A program made the translations under genes and the position numbers. The notes beneath the pieces are model-generated. The model was not told where the DNA came from. It saw only the letters and a list, made by a program, of their open reading frames with translations, and did not search any database. Shown here in pieces: positions 1 through 13,647 of a stretch of DNA of 64,000 nt; the stretch's first letter is position 1; the number at the start of each line of letters is the position of its first letter. This stretch comes from Sindora glabra (lineage: Eukaryota; Streptophyta; Magnoliopsida; Fabales; Fabaceae): contig CM035232.1 in NCBI GenBank assembly GCA_020226215.1, positions 61,141,220 to 61,205,219 of the forward strand. Direction: 5' to 3'.

Positions 1-3000
1 GTTAGTTAGTTAATAATAACTGATGTATTTTGGATGATGGTTATATGAAATTGATGTGATAAGGTACATACAATAATGTTAGTTATTTGTAAAAAAAAAA
101 ACCAATGTCCTTTTTCTTATATATTGTTAATGAAATTAAATATCATATCAAATTTTAGAAAATTCCTTTGACTATTGGAAAATAAACTAACCATTTTAAA
201 AACTTCCTAAGAAATAAATCAAGTGTGAAAAGTTTGAAAATTGTATAAATAAGATAAGATGTTTATTCTATTTTAAGAGATGTTAATTTTTGTAAATTTA
301 AAAAAAAAATAAAAGGTCAGTTTTGAAATTAATAAAGAATGTTTCTTTAATTTTATTAAATATCATAAATTCATGATAAATTATATAGTCTTTTTATATA
401 TTTTCCTTATAATAATACAAATATCAACACATTGAATATGAATATATATAAAAATGAGAAAGAAGATATCAATGAAAAAATTTATTCTAAAAATTTATTT
501 ATTCTATATATTATTACATTAACAAATGCAAATTTGAAATAATATTATATAAGGAAAAAAAAGGGACTTTGGTCCTTCATTGTTATTGCCAAACTCAATC
601 TTAGTTTTCATAGCCATCATCCAAGAACCACTCATAATTTCTATTAAATTTTTTATTAAGTTTTAACATTAGTAAATTATGAATCTAGATAATATATTTG
701 TTTTTATTACCAATGTCAGCCTGTATTTAAGGAAGTAGAAAATAGCTCCCTTTCCATCTCACTTGAAACATTTAGAGATGGTAATAGATAAAACATCAAT
801 AATCAGCTTTTATAACATCTTCAAAGTTGTTAGGAGAAGTGGGAGGGAGGTTATTTTCTTTCTCCTCATATACATGCTAAAGTTAGATAATGGAGATTAA
901 CATATCATCGAAATATTTTCAAATTAAGAGTGATCGTGAAATATATGGTCAATAAACTAAACAATAAATGTCAGTTATTAAATTAAAATTAATGAGTTAG
1001 GTTTGCTTTATTATAAATAAATATTGGTTGCATTCCTTAAGGAAACTTTGCAAATTTCTTTGCACATCAGTTAATAACAAAATTGATATGTAAATATTAT
1101 CTTTTTTCCTATGCAACCTTTTAAGTGCCTTTTAAATAATGGTTTCCTAAGTTAACTATCATTTTGAGTTTCCATTTAAATTTTAAAATGAAACCACTTA
1201 AGTATAGATGTTAGTTTGTTTTAAAATCATCATTTTATTTGTCCTAATAATTTTAAAAATGTCATTGTATTTATATAGATGCCGATTTAACCTATAACTG
1301 ACATAGTTGTAATTTTGTAGTAGTAAGGGCTTTTAAGTTAGAAGGAACTTAAATCATCATGCCTATTTTCAATTTGATAATGCTAAAATAAGATCCTTCC
1401 TCCACCCCCATGGAGACATTGGATTTTAGGGAGGATTACATCTTAATAATAACAAACACACCAATCTTTATCATTACGTTTCATCAATTATTGGTCTAAG
1501 TAATATATTTGCTTCCATTATTAATATTAGAGATGAAACTCATTTAAGGATATTGTACATTTTATCAAAGGACTTGCCTTTCATTTGGTATCTCAGATTT
1601 CATATATTTCACAATAAGGATCACACACAAAAACCTAATATATCAAAGAAGTGTTGATGTACAAGATTTTTATTATATTATTTCCTTCTATTTCATATAT
1701 CTCAATGTGTTACATATACTTAATTTTATAGAATTGTCCTTGTTATATAATTTAGGATTGATTTTATAATGATTTGAAATTGTTCAGTTAATACTAAATT
1801 TTTACACTATTTGAGGTTTTTAACTGTATCATGAGCTTTAAATGTTAGATTGGAAAAATATTTATATTATTGGAAAGCATAAAAAAAGATCTACAATTTT
1901 TATATTTTGGACAAAGCCTAATTCAGATTTTAGAAGGTCTAATTTAATCGAGAAGTTAAAGCCCTATTTCTAATTGAGCTACCTTCAGTTTTTAGGCCAT
2001 ATCTGGAGTTTTAGAAGTCTAATTAATGTAAAACTAGTCCTAAAGCTTCACAAGACCTAGCCCTATAACTTTTATATTCATAATTTAGTGAAACTACATA
2101 GTTTTGATGGTTTTACATTAGGTGGAATTTAGACTTACAAAATTTTACTATTATAACTCTTGGAGTACATTATTTTGAAAAATAGGTTTCAAGCTTAAAA
2201 AATTAGCAAAACCCTAGTTTTTGTAACCCTAAAAGGCATGTAATTCAAGTCCATTACATAGAGAGCAAATCAAATATAGGGTTATGCCTTTAAAGGCAAG
2301 AACAACTAAAATTCTAAACACATTACATAAGTTAGCAAAGATAGATTTTCTTTCTTTTCTAAGTTTTTTGTTTAAAGCCATGGAAGTCTAAACTTCTAGT
2401 TAATTTAAGGATTATGGGACTCATTCCTACTTGGATTATGAGATCCTAATTTGTAATGTTGAATTTTTCTAATTGATTTTCCTCTTCCTTAATTCTTTGT
2501 ATTGATTGTTTAAAGTTGCATGTGTTGAAGACTAATTTAGTATAATTAGTGTTCAACCTTGTGAATTTTGATCTTATTCTATTTTTATGTTAGATTATGA
2601 TTGGTTAATCATGGTTTTTCACATAGGAACAGAGGGTTGAGAGATTAAATCAAAGATTTCTAGTTTAATTCTCCAATTCAATTGAATTCTATCTTTAAAT
2701 TAATTTTGATCTAGCATCATGGATTATAACAATTGCTTAATCTTACTAATCTTAATTAATCAAATTCTAGACAGTCATATAGCATAGGATTCATAAATTA
2801 TTGCAAGGGTTTCGGATAATTCAAGGTTGAGAAATCAATTGAAATGATCAAATATTTTATGGTTTATGATTAATTCACACTAAGATCTATCAATTTTTAG
2901 ATCAATTATTTTACTATATTGATTTTCTTCCTTTCTATTTTGCTTCTATATTTTGTTTTGTTTAGTGTATTTGTTTTAATTTTGAATCAAACACTCCCCA

Positions 3001-3607
3001 ATTAATTCTGTCTACATTTTATTTTGCATTTTTGCAAACTATTTGAATTTTGTACTCTACATCTATATTTTGATTTACTTTTGTTTGCATTCTATTCTAG
3101 TTTATTTTTGCATTCTATTACATTTTATTTGCAATCCGTGAGTTAATAAATCATTATAGAGAATAATATCAAGTAAATCATTAGCGTATGACTTGATTTA
3201 TCACCTATCTTGTATAATTTTTAGCAAACAAGTAATAATTAATTTTGAGATATTACAACACACGTATCAAATAATAAGTCCTTTGACAAAATTTGTAATG
3301 TCTCCAAATAGGATTTGCAAGATGGATGAAGGACTATTTTTGAATTAAAACTAAACTCTAGAATTAGATGATGAGGCCAAGGTATTATAGAAACGTTTCG
3401 AATGGAGAGTAAAGCAAAACTTTTGGAAAATATAAGATATTATACATTAGTTATTAACATATAACCAATGTTCTAAAAATGAATTTTTTGATGTTGAGCC
3501 CATTGATAATATCATTTAGATGTCAATTATTTAAATAACTAATATTGTAAGTTTTCATCTTGTGAATATCATAGTGTGTATGAGCAAACCATTGAAATAT
3601 ATATATG

Positions 3608-3763
3608 ATCTTTACAATTTTTAATAATATCATAAATACAAATATTAATTAGCTATAAATAACCTTTTGATGTTAATTTTCAAGTACAACTAATGTCCAA
3701 AATACTAATGTTCTTTACAATTTTCAATAACATTATAAATACAAACATTAATTAGTTATTGAT
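3608..3763 (+). repeat. Imperfect direct repeat, about 103-bp offset
   Basis: A stretch of about 52 bases beginning CTTTACAATTTT and ending ATTAATTAG occurs at about 3610 and again at about 3713, with a handful of substitutions. It could be a two-unit tandem duplication inside a decayed transposon. Confidence 0.5.
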
Positions 3764-4006
3764 ATTCTTTTAAACATCAGTTTTATGTACAATTGATATT
3801 TAATATTTCACATGGTATTCTTTTAAATGACAAGTATTTAAAAATTGACATGATATTCCTTTAGATGTGTAATATTCCACATATTCAATGTGAGTTTAAT
3901 TTACATCTGTTGTCTCTTCATTAGAAAATAAAATTTTATAATACTGGCTTATTATTTTAATTGATGTGATAAGTTGCATTTATTTTTAAAAATTCTACTG
4001 CACCAT

Positions 4007-4031
4007 TATATATATATATATATATATATAT
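4007..4031. repeat. (TA)n microsatellite
   Basis: Uninterrupted TA dinucleotides over about 25 bases. Confidence 0.9.
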
Positions 4032-5029
4032 TCACTTTAATTAATGTAAATGCGCGATGTTAAAAGGCAAATCTACTATACTTATTTTCAAAAATATCAT
4101 TATATTATTATATACATTAATTTTTATTTTAGTTGACGTAAATATGGTAATGTTAAAAGGGCAAATATGTAGTAATAATCACAAATTCAAAGTTTGTAAT
4201 GCAAAATCATCGTGAATCCCTCTAAAATAATTTTATTATATGTATGTTGGTAAAGTTTCACTTACACCGACAAATCAAAAAATAATTTCATGCGTTTGAC
4301 ATTTAACTAAGTTATTAATTTATTTATTTTTATCATGTTGGCATGCATCATTAACTTCTTTAACATGTTTATTTCTTTATTTTTAAAAGTTGTTTTCAAT
4401 AAATTATAAAAAAAAAATTCTTTTTTCACACTTTATTACCTATAAAAAATTGTACGGTGCCACATTTTTAAACTTTATCCTTTTAAAATTTTGAAATTCT
4501 TGATAATAAATCAAAAGGTTAATAATTTTTTTTCCAAGATACTACTTATAAAAAAAATCCAAACATGCCAATCTTTTGACTCCATCATTTTAATTTTTGA
4601 AAAAAATTTAATAAACAATAAGCAAAATAATCACAGATTCAAGTCTTATAATGCAAGATCATTCTCAGTTCCTCTAATTACAGATCTCCTTCCTGTATCA
4701 ATTTGCATACAAATTGTACTCTTGTATCAATTAGCATAATTAGACATCATCATATTAAGAGCCCCAGAATTAGCTTTCCTTCCTTATTTAGTGAAGGACC
4801 ATAGTATGAAAGTAGCTTGCATACACATGTACACAATGCAATAAGCAGAATACAATCCTTTTTCTCTATTCTACAGTAGTGAGTTTGGATCCAACATGTT
4901 GATCAAGATCAGGAAGAGATTTCAGGTATCTCTACCATAAAGAAGCCACATGTTTTCTGATTTATATATGATGCCTTGCGTTGACTACAATTTTCATTTA
5001 TATATTTCTTTTCATTGGCCTCCTGCAAG

Positions 5030-5300
5030 ATATATTTAACACCTCTTCCATGGAGGGTCGTATTTTCAGGGAGCATTCTAGGCATCTTGATACAAGTTGG
5101 GTTACTTTGAATGCAGCAGTCTATTATCTTTTTCAACTCCTTTCTGTCGTTAAGAAATGGCCTTGTGTTTTGTGCAATTCACCAAGACACATTTCTCTGA
5201 TGGTCGATGTTGGTCAAATGCTATTAATCCCATTAATATTTCAAGTAGCGCACACAACGCCGAACGAGTAAACGTTATTTTCCATTTTTCGATGACCCAC
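5030..5300 (-). pseudogene. RLCK VII-type kinase fragment, C-lobe exon (copy 1)
   Basis: Read on the minus strand, the exon gives pieces of the C-terminal lobe of a plant receptor-like cytoplasmic kinase, spread over three frames. They are NNVYSFGVV (subdomain IX), then an LEI-M-GLIAFD-like stretch with RPSEKCVLVN, then VTQLVSRCLE and IRPSMEEVLN (subdomain XI). Intact RLCK VII proteins have DVYSFGVVLLE, TGLRALD, NLVDWAKP and RPSMKEV at these places. Frameshifts and stops separate the pieces, so it cannot encode a kinase. It lies downstream (minus sense) of the activation-segment exon at 6653-6770, and a MITE sits in the intron between them. A paralogous copy is at 23335-23575. The family assignment is fairly sure; the exon borders are approximate. 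Confidence 0.75.
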
Positions 5301-5328
5301 CTATCTAATACCCAGCTATTATCAATAT

Positions 5329-6092
5329 TAGGGGTGTAAATAAATTATACAGTCTATCAAAAATTTATGATCTAATATATTTAAAATCTAATTTAACTTA
5401 ATCTATTTATTTAAATAAATCAAATTTAAACTAATAAATTAATTTATTTAAATAAATAGGTCAGATTTTTTTTAAAACTCAGTTTGTAGACCCATTAAAC
5501 TGACTTATTTAATTGTAAATATATTTGTAAATAATATAAATATTTTAATATATATATATATATAGAGGCCTAATTAAACCATTGGATTATTTTGAATTTC
5601 AAGAAGGCTTTAGTTTATTAACAAATTTAAAAATTTATTTATAAAATAGATTTTTAAATAGACTAATATGTTAAGTCATGCTTCTTTAATAGGTCAAGTT
5701 GAGTCTGAATTTTGGTCTTATATAAGTTAATAGATCAAGCTCAAACAATAATTTAGAAAGTAGGCTTGACATATTTAGACTTTACTTATTTTGTCGGAAA
5801 GTATTTTTCGTAAAAAAATATTATTTGTATATCAATTAATGAAAAGATAATATGCCATTTATATTAATGACTAAAAAAATAATACCTAAATGTTTAGAAA
5901 TGGAGGAAAGTAATTTTTTTTAAATAGGGAAAGTTACTTTCTCTAAAATTTTTACATTTAATATTAAATAAGTAAAATATTTTCCTTTATGTTATCATTT
6001 TTATAATTATATTTTTATAAAAAATATTTTCTGATGAAATAAATGGAGCTTAAGTGTAAAACTTAATTCAGTCTAACCTATTTATGCTTCTA
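5329..6092. mobile_element. hAT-like MITE, 764 bp, with paralogous empty site
   Basis: The element starts TAGGGGTGTAAATA and ends TATTTATGCTTCTA; these ends match as imperfect terminal inverted repeats (about 10 of 14). It is flanked by 8-bp sequences ATCAATAT (5321-5328) and ATTAGCAT (6093-6100), 5 of 8 identical, consistent with an aged hAT target duplication. The duplicated segment at 23602-23609 has a single ATTAGCAT with no insert, which is direct evidence of insertion at this point. It has no coding capacity. Confidence 0.7.
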
Positions 6093-6652
6093 ATTAGCAT
6101 TCCTAGTAGAAATTATATACTTTTTATATATTAAAAAAAAAGAAAAAATGAGCGAGAATAAGAGAAACCCAAGAGCCTTTAATCATTGAAAGATGAAAAT
6201 ATAAAAGTGTTGTATCTATGATTAGCATTAGTCTTTCTGTATTAATTTTTTAAATTTTTATAAATTTTTGCAAGTTTTACTTGAAACACATACATATTAA
6301 ATTATAATACAAAAATTTTAGAATTCTATAAAATACTTTTAACTTTTTTAAAAAAAGAAATGATGCCTAAGTAAAAACATTTATACAATTTACTAACGCC
6401 TAATGCATACTCAATTTGCAAAATTATTCTTGTGATAAAAATAAAACCTAAAATATAATTATCAATGTCTTTATTCTTCACCAAGTAGCAATACGTGCCT
6501 AAAGAACTAGGCCACAAATTTTTTAGTTTTCATGGAATGATTGAAACTTAAATATAGAATGGATTTTTTTAAGCACTATTATGATTCATTAGGTCCATTT
6601 TCAAACATTGCCAATTTCAAAAATGAGAAAGAGGAGAGGAAAATGGTGTTGC

Positions 6653-6770
6653 CGGGGGCTATATCCTCTGGCACAACGCAACCAGTGTTGTGAAAAGTTG
6701 CGTGGGACCCGAGTTTGCTGTAGACAACCGTAGCTAATTCGCAGTTTGATAATTTTGCATTATTCACCAA
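6653..6770 (-). pseudogene. RLCK kinase fragment, activation-segment exon
   Basis: The minus strand shows a splice acceptor (CCTTAG at 6771-6776) followed by an open frame reading NAKLSNCELA, then SHATFHNTGCVVPEDIAPGN. This aligns with the RLCK activation segment NAKLSDFGLA, SHVTTRVMGTYGY, APEYIATGN. The DFG motif reads NCE and the APE motif reads VPE, so magnesium binding would be lost. The donor site reads GGCAAC where GGTAAC is expected. The exon is about 118 bp. The next exon of the same gene type lies at 5030-5300. The region containing this exon is missing from duplication copy 2. The match is read by eye, but the spacing and order of motifs fit well. Confidence 0.65.
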
Positions 6771-7319
6771 CTAAGGAATAATAAATAATGGTTTAACTAA
6801 ATATGATAAATACTTGTGGAATCAATTTCATAATACAATGTTATTTTTTTAAAATAGAGTAATAGTAAATTATTGGACATATATAAACAATCGAATTTTA
6901 AAATGTAAAAATTTTTTTTTAAAAAAAATATTGAGTACTATTTAAATTAAAAATTATCAATAATATTATATGCTTATATATGATCGATTGTAAAAGAATT
7001 ATCTATGCAAGTGTTTTTTTTCCCAAAAAAAATTAGTTTAAATATCAAATTTGAATACCCAGCTGCTCACATTATACCTCACATGTTCATTCATGAACAA
7101 ATTAATCCTAATTATTTAAGATAAATTAGTTTAAAAATGTATTTTAAAATTGTAAAATTAAAATATTTTTCTTATTTTTGTACTAGATATATTAGAGCAA
7201 TATTTTAAAATTCAATTTGGCCATTTACCTCATAAGGTGATGGTGTCAAGGTGAAACTGGTTCAACCAATTAAATGATTAAATAGATTAATATATTTTTT
7301 ATATTTTATAATATTATAT
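6771..7319. other. AT-rich intron-like sequence up to the CACTA insertion
   Basis: No coding signal. It is probably part of the intron upstream (minus sense) of the kinase activation-segment exon. The last three bases, TAT (7317-7319), are the left target duplication of the CACTA element. Confidence 0.4.
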
Positions 7320-7745
7320 CACTACAAAAAAAAGAACAACAATGATGATAAAAATTCGGTTGTCGCTAAAAGTATTTTTGATAACATAATCATCATTGAT
7401 GTCTAAATGACTTTTGGAAGGAGTTGAAAAAGCGTGGCAGAAAAAAATAAGATATTAGTGACGACATTTGTCATTATTAAAGAGGCTGAAAGAATTTGGG
7501 CGAGAACATTGACTCTTCAACGATGACAAATGTCATCGTTGAAAGGTTAACCTTTTACCGATGATAAATGTTGTTGCTAAAAGTGTGTCTAATTTTAGCG
7601 ATGATACTTTGTCGTCGCTGAAGGTCTATCTTGGAAATAAACCAAGCTTTCAATGATAACAATGTCATTGTTGAAAGTTAGGACTTTCACTGACGACTCT
7701 TCAGCGACAATCGAGATTTTTTGTCATTACTGAAGAGTTTGTTTA
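7320..7745 (+). repeat. CACTA left subterminal repeats
   Basis: A short motif family recurs many times in both orientations: TCGTCGCTGAA, TCATCGTTGAAAG, GATGACAAATGT and GACGACTCTTCAGCGAC. Such arrays are the binding sites of the TNPA/TNP1 protein in En/Spm elements. A matching array lies at the right end. Confidence 0.85.
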
Positions 7746-10067
7746 TATATACCTATTGACGCCTCCTCTAAACTCTCACTCGCGCAGTTGCAAGTAAGAA
7801 GCAGTGGACTTAAGGTAAGTTTCTCTTATAAATTTTTTATAATTTAGTATATTTATTTTTTAAATATGTTGATGTGTGTTAATTTTTTATATTTGTAATT
7901 TTAATTTGTCAGTTTTTGTTAGTACTTATTATTGTTCATGGGGAGTATTTAGAATATATTTGATCAATAGATTTTTGTCATTGAGGTATGTGAATTAAAT
8001 TTTATAATATTTTTATTGTAAAATGTTATCTATGGGATTAATAGCTTACAATGAATTGATAGAATTAATAGTATATTTAATTTAATGTGAAACTCCATGT
8101 TATTTAGTTTTGCATATTGTAAATATTAAATTTATTTATGTAAATTTATCTTAGCATAAAATTTGTAAATATAAATTTTATTGTTATTATGTATCCTTTA
8201 AATTATAACTTTGTATTATATGATATATGTGTAGATTATTCAATTAGACTAATATAAGATAGAGTTGTTATGATATTTTATTCACAAAATCTAAAATTTA
8301 TGACGTAATTTAGGAAAATTTGAAATTATTAGTTTTGTTGAAATAATGTAACATAGGAAATTAGAATAAGTATGTAAACATAGTTTAGAAAATAAGAGAT
8401 TATAATAATATAATCTCTTTCTTAATTAAAATTGAAATTAAAACCTAACAATTCAAATTATACTATTCACACACATAATAAGAAAAAATTAATTAAACTT
8501 GAGACCACATAAAAATTAAACATAACAATCCAAATTATATTATCTACACTACATAGAAAGAAAAAATCAATTAAACTTGAGGTCACATAAAAACCATCCC
8601 TTTTATAGATAAATTAAATTTACTTTTTACTCTTAAAAATAATAAAATTTATAATTGACCAATTTTTAAAATTTATTTGTCAAAATTATATTTTAAAGCT
8701 AGACCAAAAACACAATCAAAATAAATAATATTTATATATTTTTTGAATTATATTTTGTTATTTTCAATGTCAATATTATAATTAAATGAATTATTTTTTA
8801 TTTACAATTTCAATTGCTATGTAATCTGATTTTTTTTGGATTAAAAATTAATTTTCAAAATAAGGAATATAATTTTTGAAAATTATGAAACATTTCTTAA
8901 TTATTTTAGAAAATATATGTTATGTACATAATTCTAATAGCTAAAATTACAATAATATAACATTAATGAATAACTTATAAAATTAACAATAAATGTACAA
9001 TGAAATATTTTTTAAACTCAATCTACTAATGCTATAATCTTTTGGGTTATTTATTCTAAAGTTTCTTAGAATTTGCTAAAATTTTAATAAAAAAATAGAA
9101 TTATAAAATATTGAAATGATGAAAATTTATTTTATTTGTTTAGTGTTAGATTAAAATAAATATTGATGAATAATTGTTACCTATTTTATGAGTAGAAATT
9201 TACTTTCTTTCAATGTTATAATGATAAATGTTATTATTTAGTTATAATAACTAGTGACATATTACACTTGTATAAAAATATATGTAATATTTTTTATAAA
9301 AAGACTTCTTGACAAAATAACCAAAACAACCATACAATAATAGAAATTTAAAGATTTTGAACATCTAACAATTTACAAGTACTATAAAATGCACGTTTCT
9401 CTAAAAAAGTTAAATTGTGCACCTTATAAATATAGTAGAGTAGGTTACATGTTTAAATTCCCACAAATTTATTGTGAAACATAACAATTGTTATGGATAT
9501 TTAAAAAAATCAATAATCCAAGTAATAAGATACTTAAATAACAATACTGATACTTAAATAATGATACTCATAAAATGTCATATCTTATTTTTAATTATTA
9601 TAAATATATTTTTATAATAATTTTAAATAGAATTACATTTGCATTTACATTATAAGCATAGAATCATTCAAGAATTGGTTAATCTCTATACATGAATCAA
9701 CCCTTGAATTGTCCTTAAAAGTTAGATAGTTTGAGATATGTCCTGTAATTGTTATTAACAATTTATCTGACTTTTGTTTGATATTGTGGAAATATCTTAA
9801 CATCCTAACTGTTCTCCGGTATAAACTACACGGATGTATAGTTTACACACTTAGAGAACCATAGGGAGATGCTATCAAAATTTCTGGATAAAACAAATGA
9901 TAAGCGTGGATAAATTGAAAAAAAATCATAACTACAGAAATATCTCGAATGGAATAGGACCCTACCCTTCAAAGTTGGAGTGTTATGGTATATTTAAGGT
10001 ACATTTCAAATATTAATCACAACACTTTATTCCACCTAAAACTATTTTCTTCCTATTCAGTGATACA
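7746..10067 (+). other. CACTA 5' non-coding region
   Basis: AT-rich sequence between the left subterminal repeats and the first recognisable transposase codons. No ORF of note. It should contain the transposon's promoter and leader, but no specific element can be pointed to. Confidence 0.4.
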
Positions 10068-13000
10068 ATGTCTATAAATAAAAGTTGGATACATCTACCA
10101 AATCACTTGTTGGATAAGTATTGAAATAGTGCAATGGCATTTGTTCAAAGAGTTAAAAACTTTGTTGATGAAAAGGGTTTGGTGAGATGCCCGTACAAAA
10201 AGTATGTGAATTTATTATTCCAAACACTACCAATATTGGAGGCATATATTATAGATAATGGATTTCATCCATTATATATAAATTGAGTACACCATGGTGA
10301 AGCAAATATTTCAACTTCTAGAGGAACTTAGGAGGCGTCTCCTAACAATAAAGATGAGTTGGCGAATATTATACACAACTTATGTACTTGAAGGAGTAGT
10401 TTGCAATGATATGGAAAGGAGTGAGAATGCACCTGATGGAGACATTGGAATAAATTATAGTAGTTGTGATAACTTGTTTAAGCCAGTAGCAATAGAATTG
10501 TATCCGTGATGCACATTGTTTTTAGCCTTGAACTTTCTGGTGAAACTCATGCATTTGAAAGTTCTGTTTAAGTGGACAAATAAGTCATTTGATGCTCTTT
10601 TGAGGTTGTTAAAAGAGGCATTTTTGAACAATAATAAATTGCCTAAATCATACTATAATGCAAGGAAATGGTTCAATAAGTTGAAATTGGGGTATGAATC
10701 AATCCATGTGTGCAAATTTTTTTTGAAAAGAACATGCTTTTGAGGATAATTATCCAATTTGTAGGGGGAACCAATGGGTAGATAAAAATATAAAAGGAAA
10801 GAAAGTGCCTTAAAAAATGGTTTGATATTCTCCATTAACTTCTCGATTAAAGCGTTTGCATGGGTCAAGACATACTATGAAGAATATGATATGACATCAC
10901 ACTAGAAAGTTAAAAGAGAAGAGGGTAATGCGACATCCTGTTGATGAAAAAACTTAGTATGAGTTCAATAAGAGGTATCCTAATTTCTTCGCTAACCTAT
11001 GAAACTTTAGATTGGGTTTAAGTATAGATGGATTTAATCCTTTTGGTGATAGGAATCTATCTTACAGCATTTGGCCAGTGGTGATGACCACTTATAACTT
11101 GTCACTATGGATATGCATGAATCAATCTTTTTTCATGTTGACCCTATTAATCCCAATTCCATAATTGCTAGGCAAGGATATCAATGCCTTTTTACAACCA
11201 GTTGTAGAAAAGTGGAGGCATCTTTAGGAGAGGGGAGTTGAAACTCGAAATGTGAATACAAATATGATGTTCAACATACGAGCAACTTTGTTATGGACTG
11301 TAAATGATTTTCCTACTTGAAATAGTATCTCTGGGTGGAGCAGACAAGGATATAAAGCATGTCCTACATGCAATCTAGATACTCCATTAATTCAAGTTAA
11401 AGGAAAAATAGCTTATATTAATCATTACCATTAGCTTCCAAAAAGTCACACATAGAGAAATAAGAAAGAATTCAATGGGAGGTTGGAGAGAAGAGCCCCT
11501 CCTCATCCTCTTACCAATAATATTATCATGGATCAATTGGGAAAGGTTCACAGAGATTTCTTGGAAAGCATGCTTAATTTGGTGGTGTAAAGAGAAAAAG
11601 GGGTGCTGATGAACTTAATTAGAGCAAGAGAAGTATATTTTTTGATCTCCCATATTGCCCGACAATGAACTTAAGACATAACATTGATGTGATACATGTT
11701 GAGAAGAATATATATGATAGCATTTTAGGTACATTATTAGATATTAAGCACAAAATAAAAGATACAAATAAAGTAAGACAAGATCTGACAGACATGAAGA
11801 TAAGGCCCAACTTATATCTATATGAGCAGGGGGATCAACTTTTCAAGTTACATGCTGCATATATGCTTAACTAGGAAGAACAAAGATAATTTTGTCAATA
11901 TATACAGAATGTGAATTTTCCAGATGGGTTTGTTGGGAGTCTTTGGAAGAATGTCACAAATTGTGATATAAAGTTGAAGGGGCTGAAATCACAAGACTGT
12001 CATGTTATTATAAAAAGATTGTTATGACCAGGAATTCAAGCTTTTTTGCCAAAGGAATTATCATATCCACTTGTTAAGTTATGCAACTTCTTTAATCAAA
12101 TAAATGTTAGAACTCTTAAAAGGAAGGATATTTTACAAGCCAACAAGACATTATCATTATTTTATACAAGCTTAAGAGGATATATTCTCCAACATTTTTT
12201 GATATAATGGCTCACTCAGTGATGCATTTGCCAGATGAAGTATTGGAAGGTGGACTCATTTGTTTTCAATGGATGTACCCGTATGATAGATATATAAAAA
12301 ATTTGAAGGATTATGTCCAAAATCGTGCTCAATCGAAAGGTTCAATTGCAGAAGGGTATATTGTTGACGAAGCATTAACATTTTTCTTTATGTACTTGGA
12401 AGGAGTGAAAACTAGATTTAACTGGTTTAAAAAAAATTAAGATGTATCACCTAGTCAAACAAGAAGGGTACTATCGGTATTTTGATCCCAGTATCGACTA
12501 ATGGGGAAAAAGATTATTTCTCACTTCAATAGGAAGGATTAAGAAGTTATAGTATGGTACATCTTGAATAATTGTATTGAGATTAAAAAGTATCTCTAGT
12601 AGGTTTTTATGCTTATTTATGTTTTTCTCACAAATAATTATAATAAACTAAAATGCCTATGTTCTACAGTGAGTACCGACTACAACTCGAACGAAGAATG
12701 TTGAAAACATTGACAACTTATAGAAAACCAAATTCCCCTCATGGTTTTACTCGAAGGTAAGGGTTTGTTCTTCCTAAATGCATTAAATCAATTTCCTAAA
12801 TATTGTTCATTACTCTTATTGATTTTTCAATTTAGTTCTTGAAAAATTGCTATTTTTGTAAATGTACCATTTATATAGGAACGGTTCTCCAGAGGCTATC
12901 GAAAGGCTACTATCATTAGCCTCCAGTCCCAGTTTTACTATCATGATATACTTTGCATGTATTGTGAATGGAGTACACTTTATAGTCGAAACTCAGGATG

Positions 13001-13647
13001 CAAAGCATAAAACATAAAACAATGGCATTTCTATTCCAGGTACTAATGGTAACATGTTCTATGGTGTATTAAAAGAAATTATAGAGTTGACTTATTTAAA
13101 TAAGTGTAGTGTGACTTTATTTAAATGCAAGTGGTACGACATTGATCCTATAAAGAAGAAACTTTACATTGATAAGAATATCACAAGCATCTCTATTAAT
13201 GGGCAATGGTACAGAAATGATCCTTACATACTTGCTAGCTAAGCAAAATAAGTATTTTACACTAAGGATCTCCTTAATGGACAAAATTGGAGGGTTATCC
13301 ATAATTTGGTACATCGCGACATATGGGATCTATCTAATGATGGAGACAGTGCACAGAACTTGTTATTTTTGTAGGATAGTAACTCATCCAATTTCAACCT
13401 TACAGTTGATCTTAGAGATTTCTATCTAGTAGATCTAAGTAATCAAAGAAATGGTCTTTCAATCATTCCACCTTCCAGGAATATTGGATTTAGCCCTTAT
13501 GGAGAAGACGCCTTCATCAATGATGAAGGTAGTTTCGAAGATGAAACGATTGAGGATTATATGGAGGAAGGACCTTTACAATTTGATAATGAAAAAGAAA
13601 CTGATGACCATGAGTCTGTTAGGTTCATCGACAATAATTTAGACTAA
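10068..13647 (+). pseudogene. TNP2-like CACTA transposase pseudogene
   Basis: Encodes pieces of the En/Spm-type transposase in the usual order. Near 10068-10290 is a Transpos_assoc-like start (NKSWIHLPN, VRCPYKKYVN, NGFHPLYIN, VHHGEA). From 10516 comes the Transposase_21 region (LVKLMHLKVLFKWTNKSF, LLKEAF, NKLPKSYY), continuing at 11665-11870 with DVIHVEKNIYDSILGTLLD. At 12207-12437 is DUF4218 (HSVMHLPDEVLEGG, GSIAEGYIVDEALTF, YLEGVKTRFN). At 13033-13647 is DUF4216 (LFKCKWYDID, NDPYILAS, FYTKDLLNGQNWRVI). An AT-rich intron seems to lie between 12440 and 13030. Stops occur early (after DKY in the first domain), inside the YILAS-AK-VFYTKD stretch, and repeatedly around 10.9-11.6 kb, so no full transposase can be made. 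Its product would have cut and joined the CACTA ends. Confidence 0.9.

Larger units (their letters stand above)
1..4700. other. AT-rich intergenic sequence, no gene seen
   Basis: No reading frame here resembles a known protein and all ORFs are short. Related short motifs of the type AACTGATGT or AATGTTAGTTAT recur in both orientations (around 17, 83, 968, 1066, 1297, 3447 and 3515). That hints at the subterminal repeats of an old transposon, but no termini could be fixed. It also contains an imperfect direct repeat near 3610-3763 and a (TA)n tract at 4007-4031. Confidence 0.5.
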
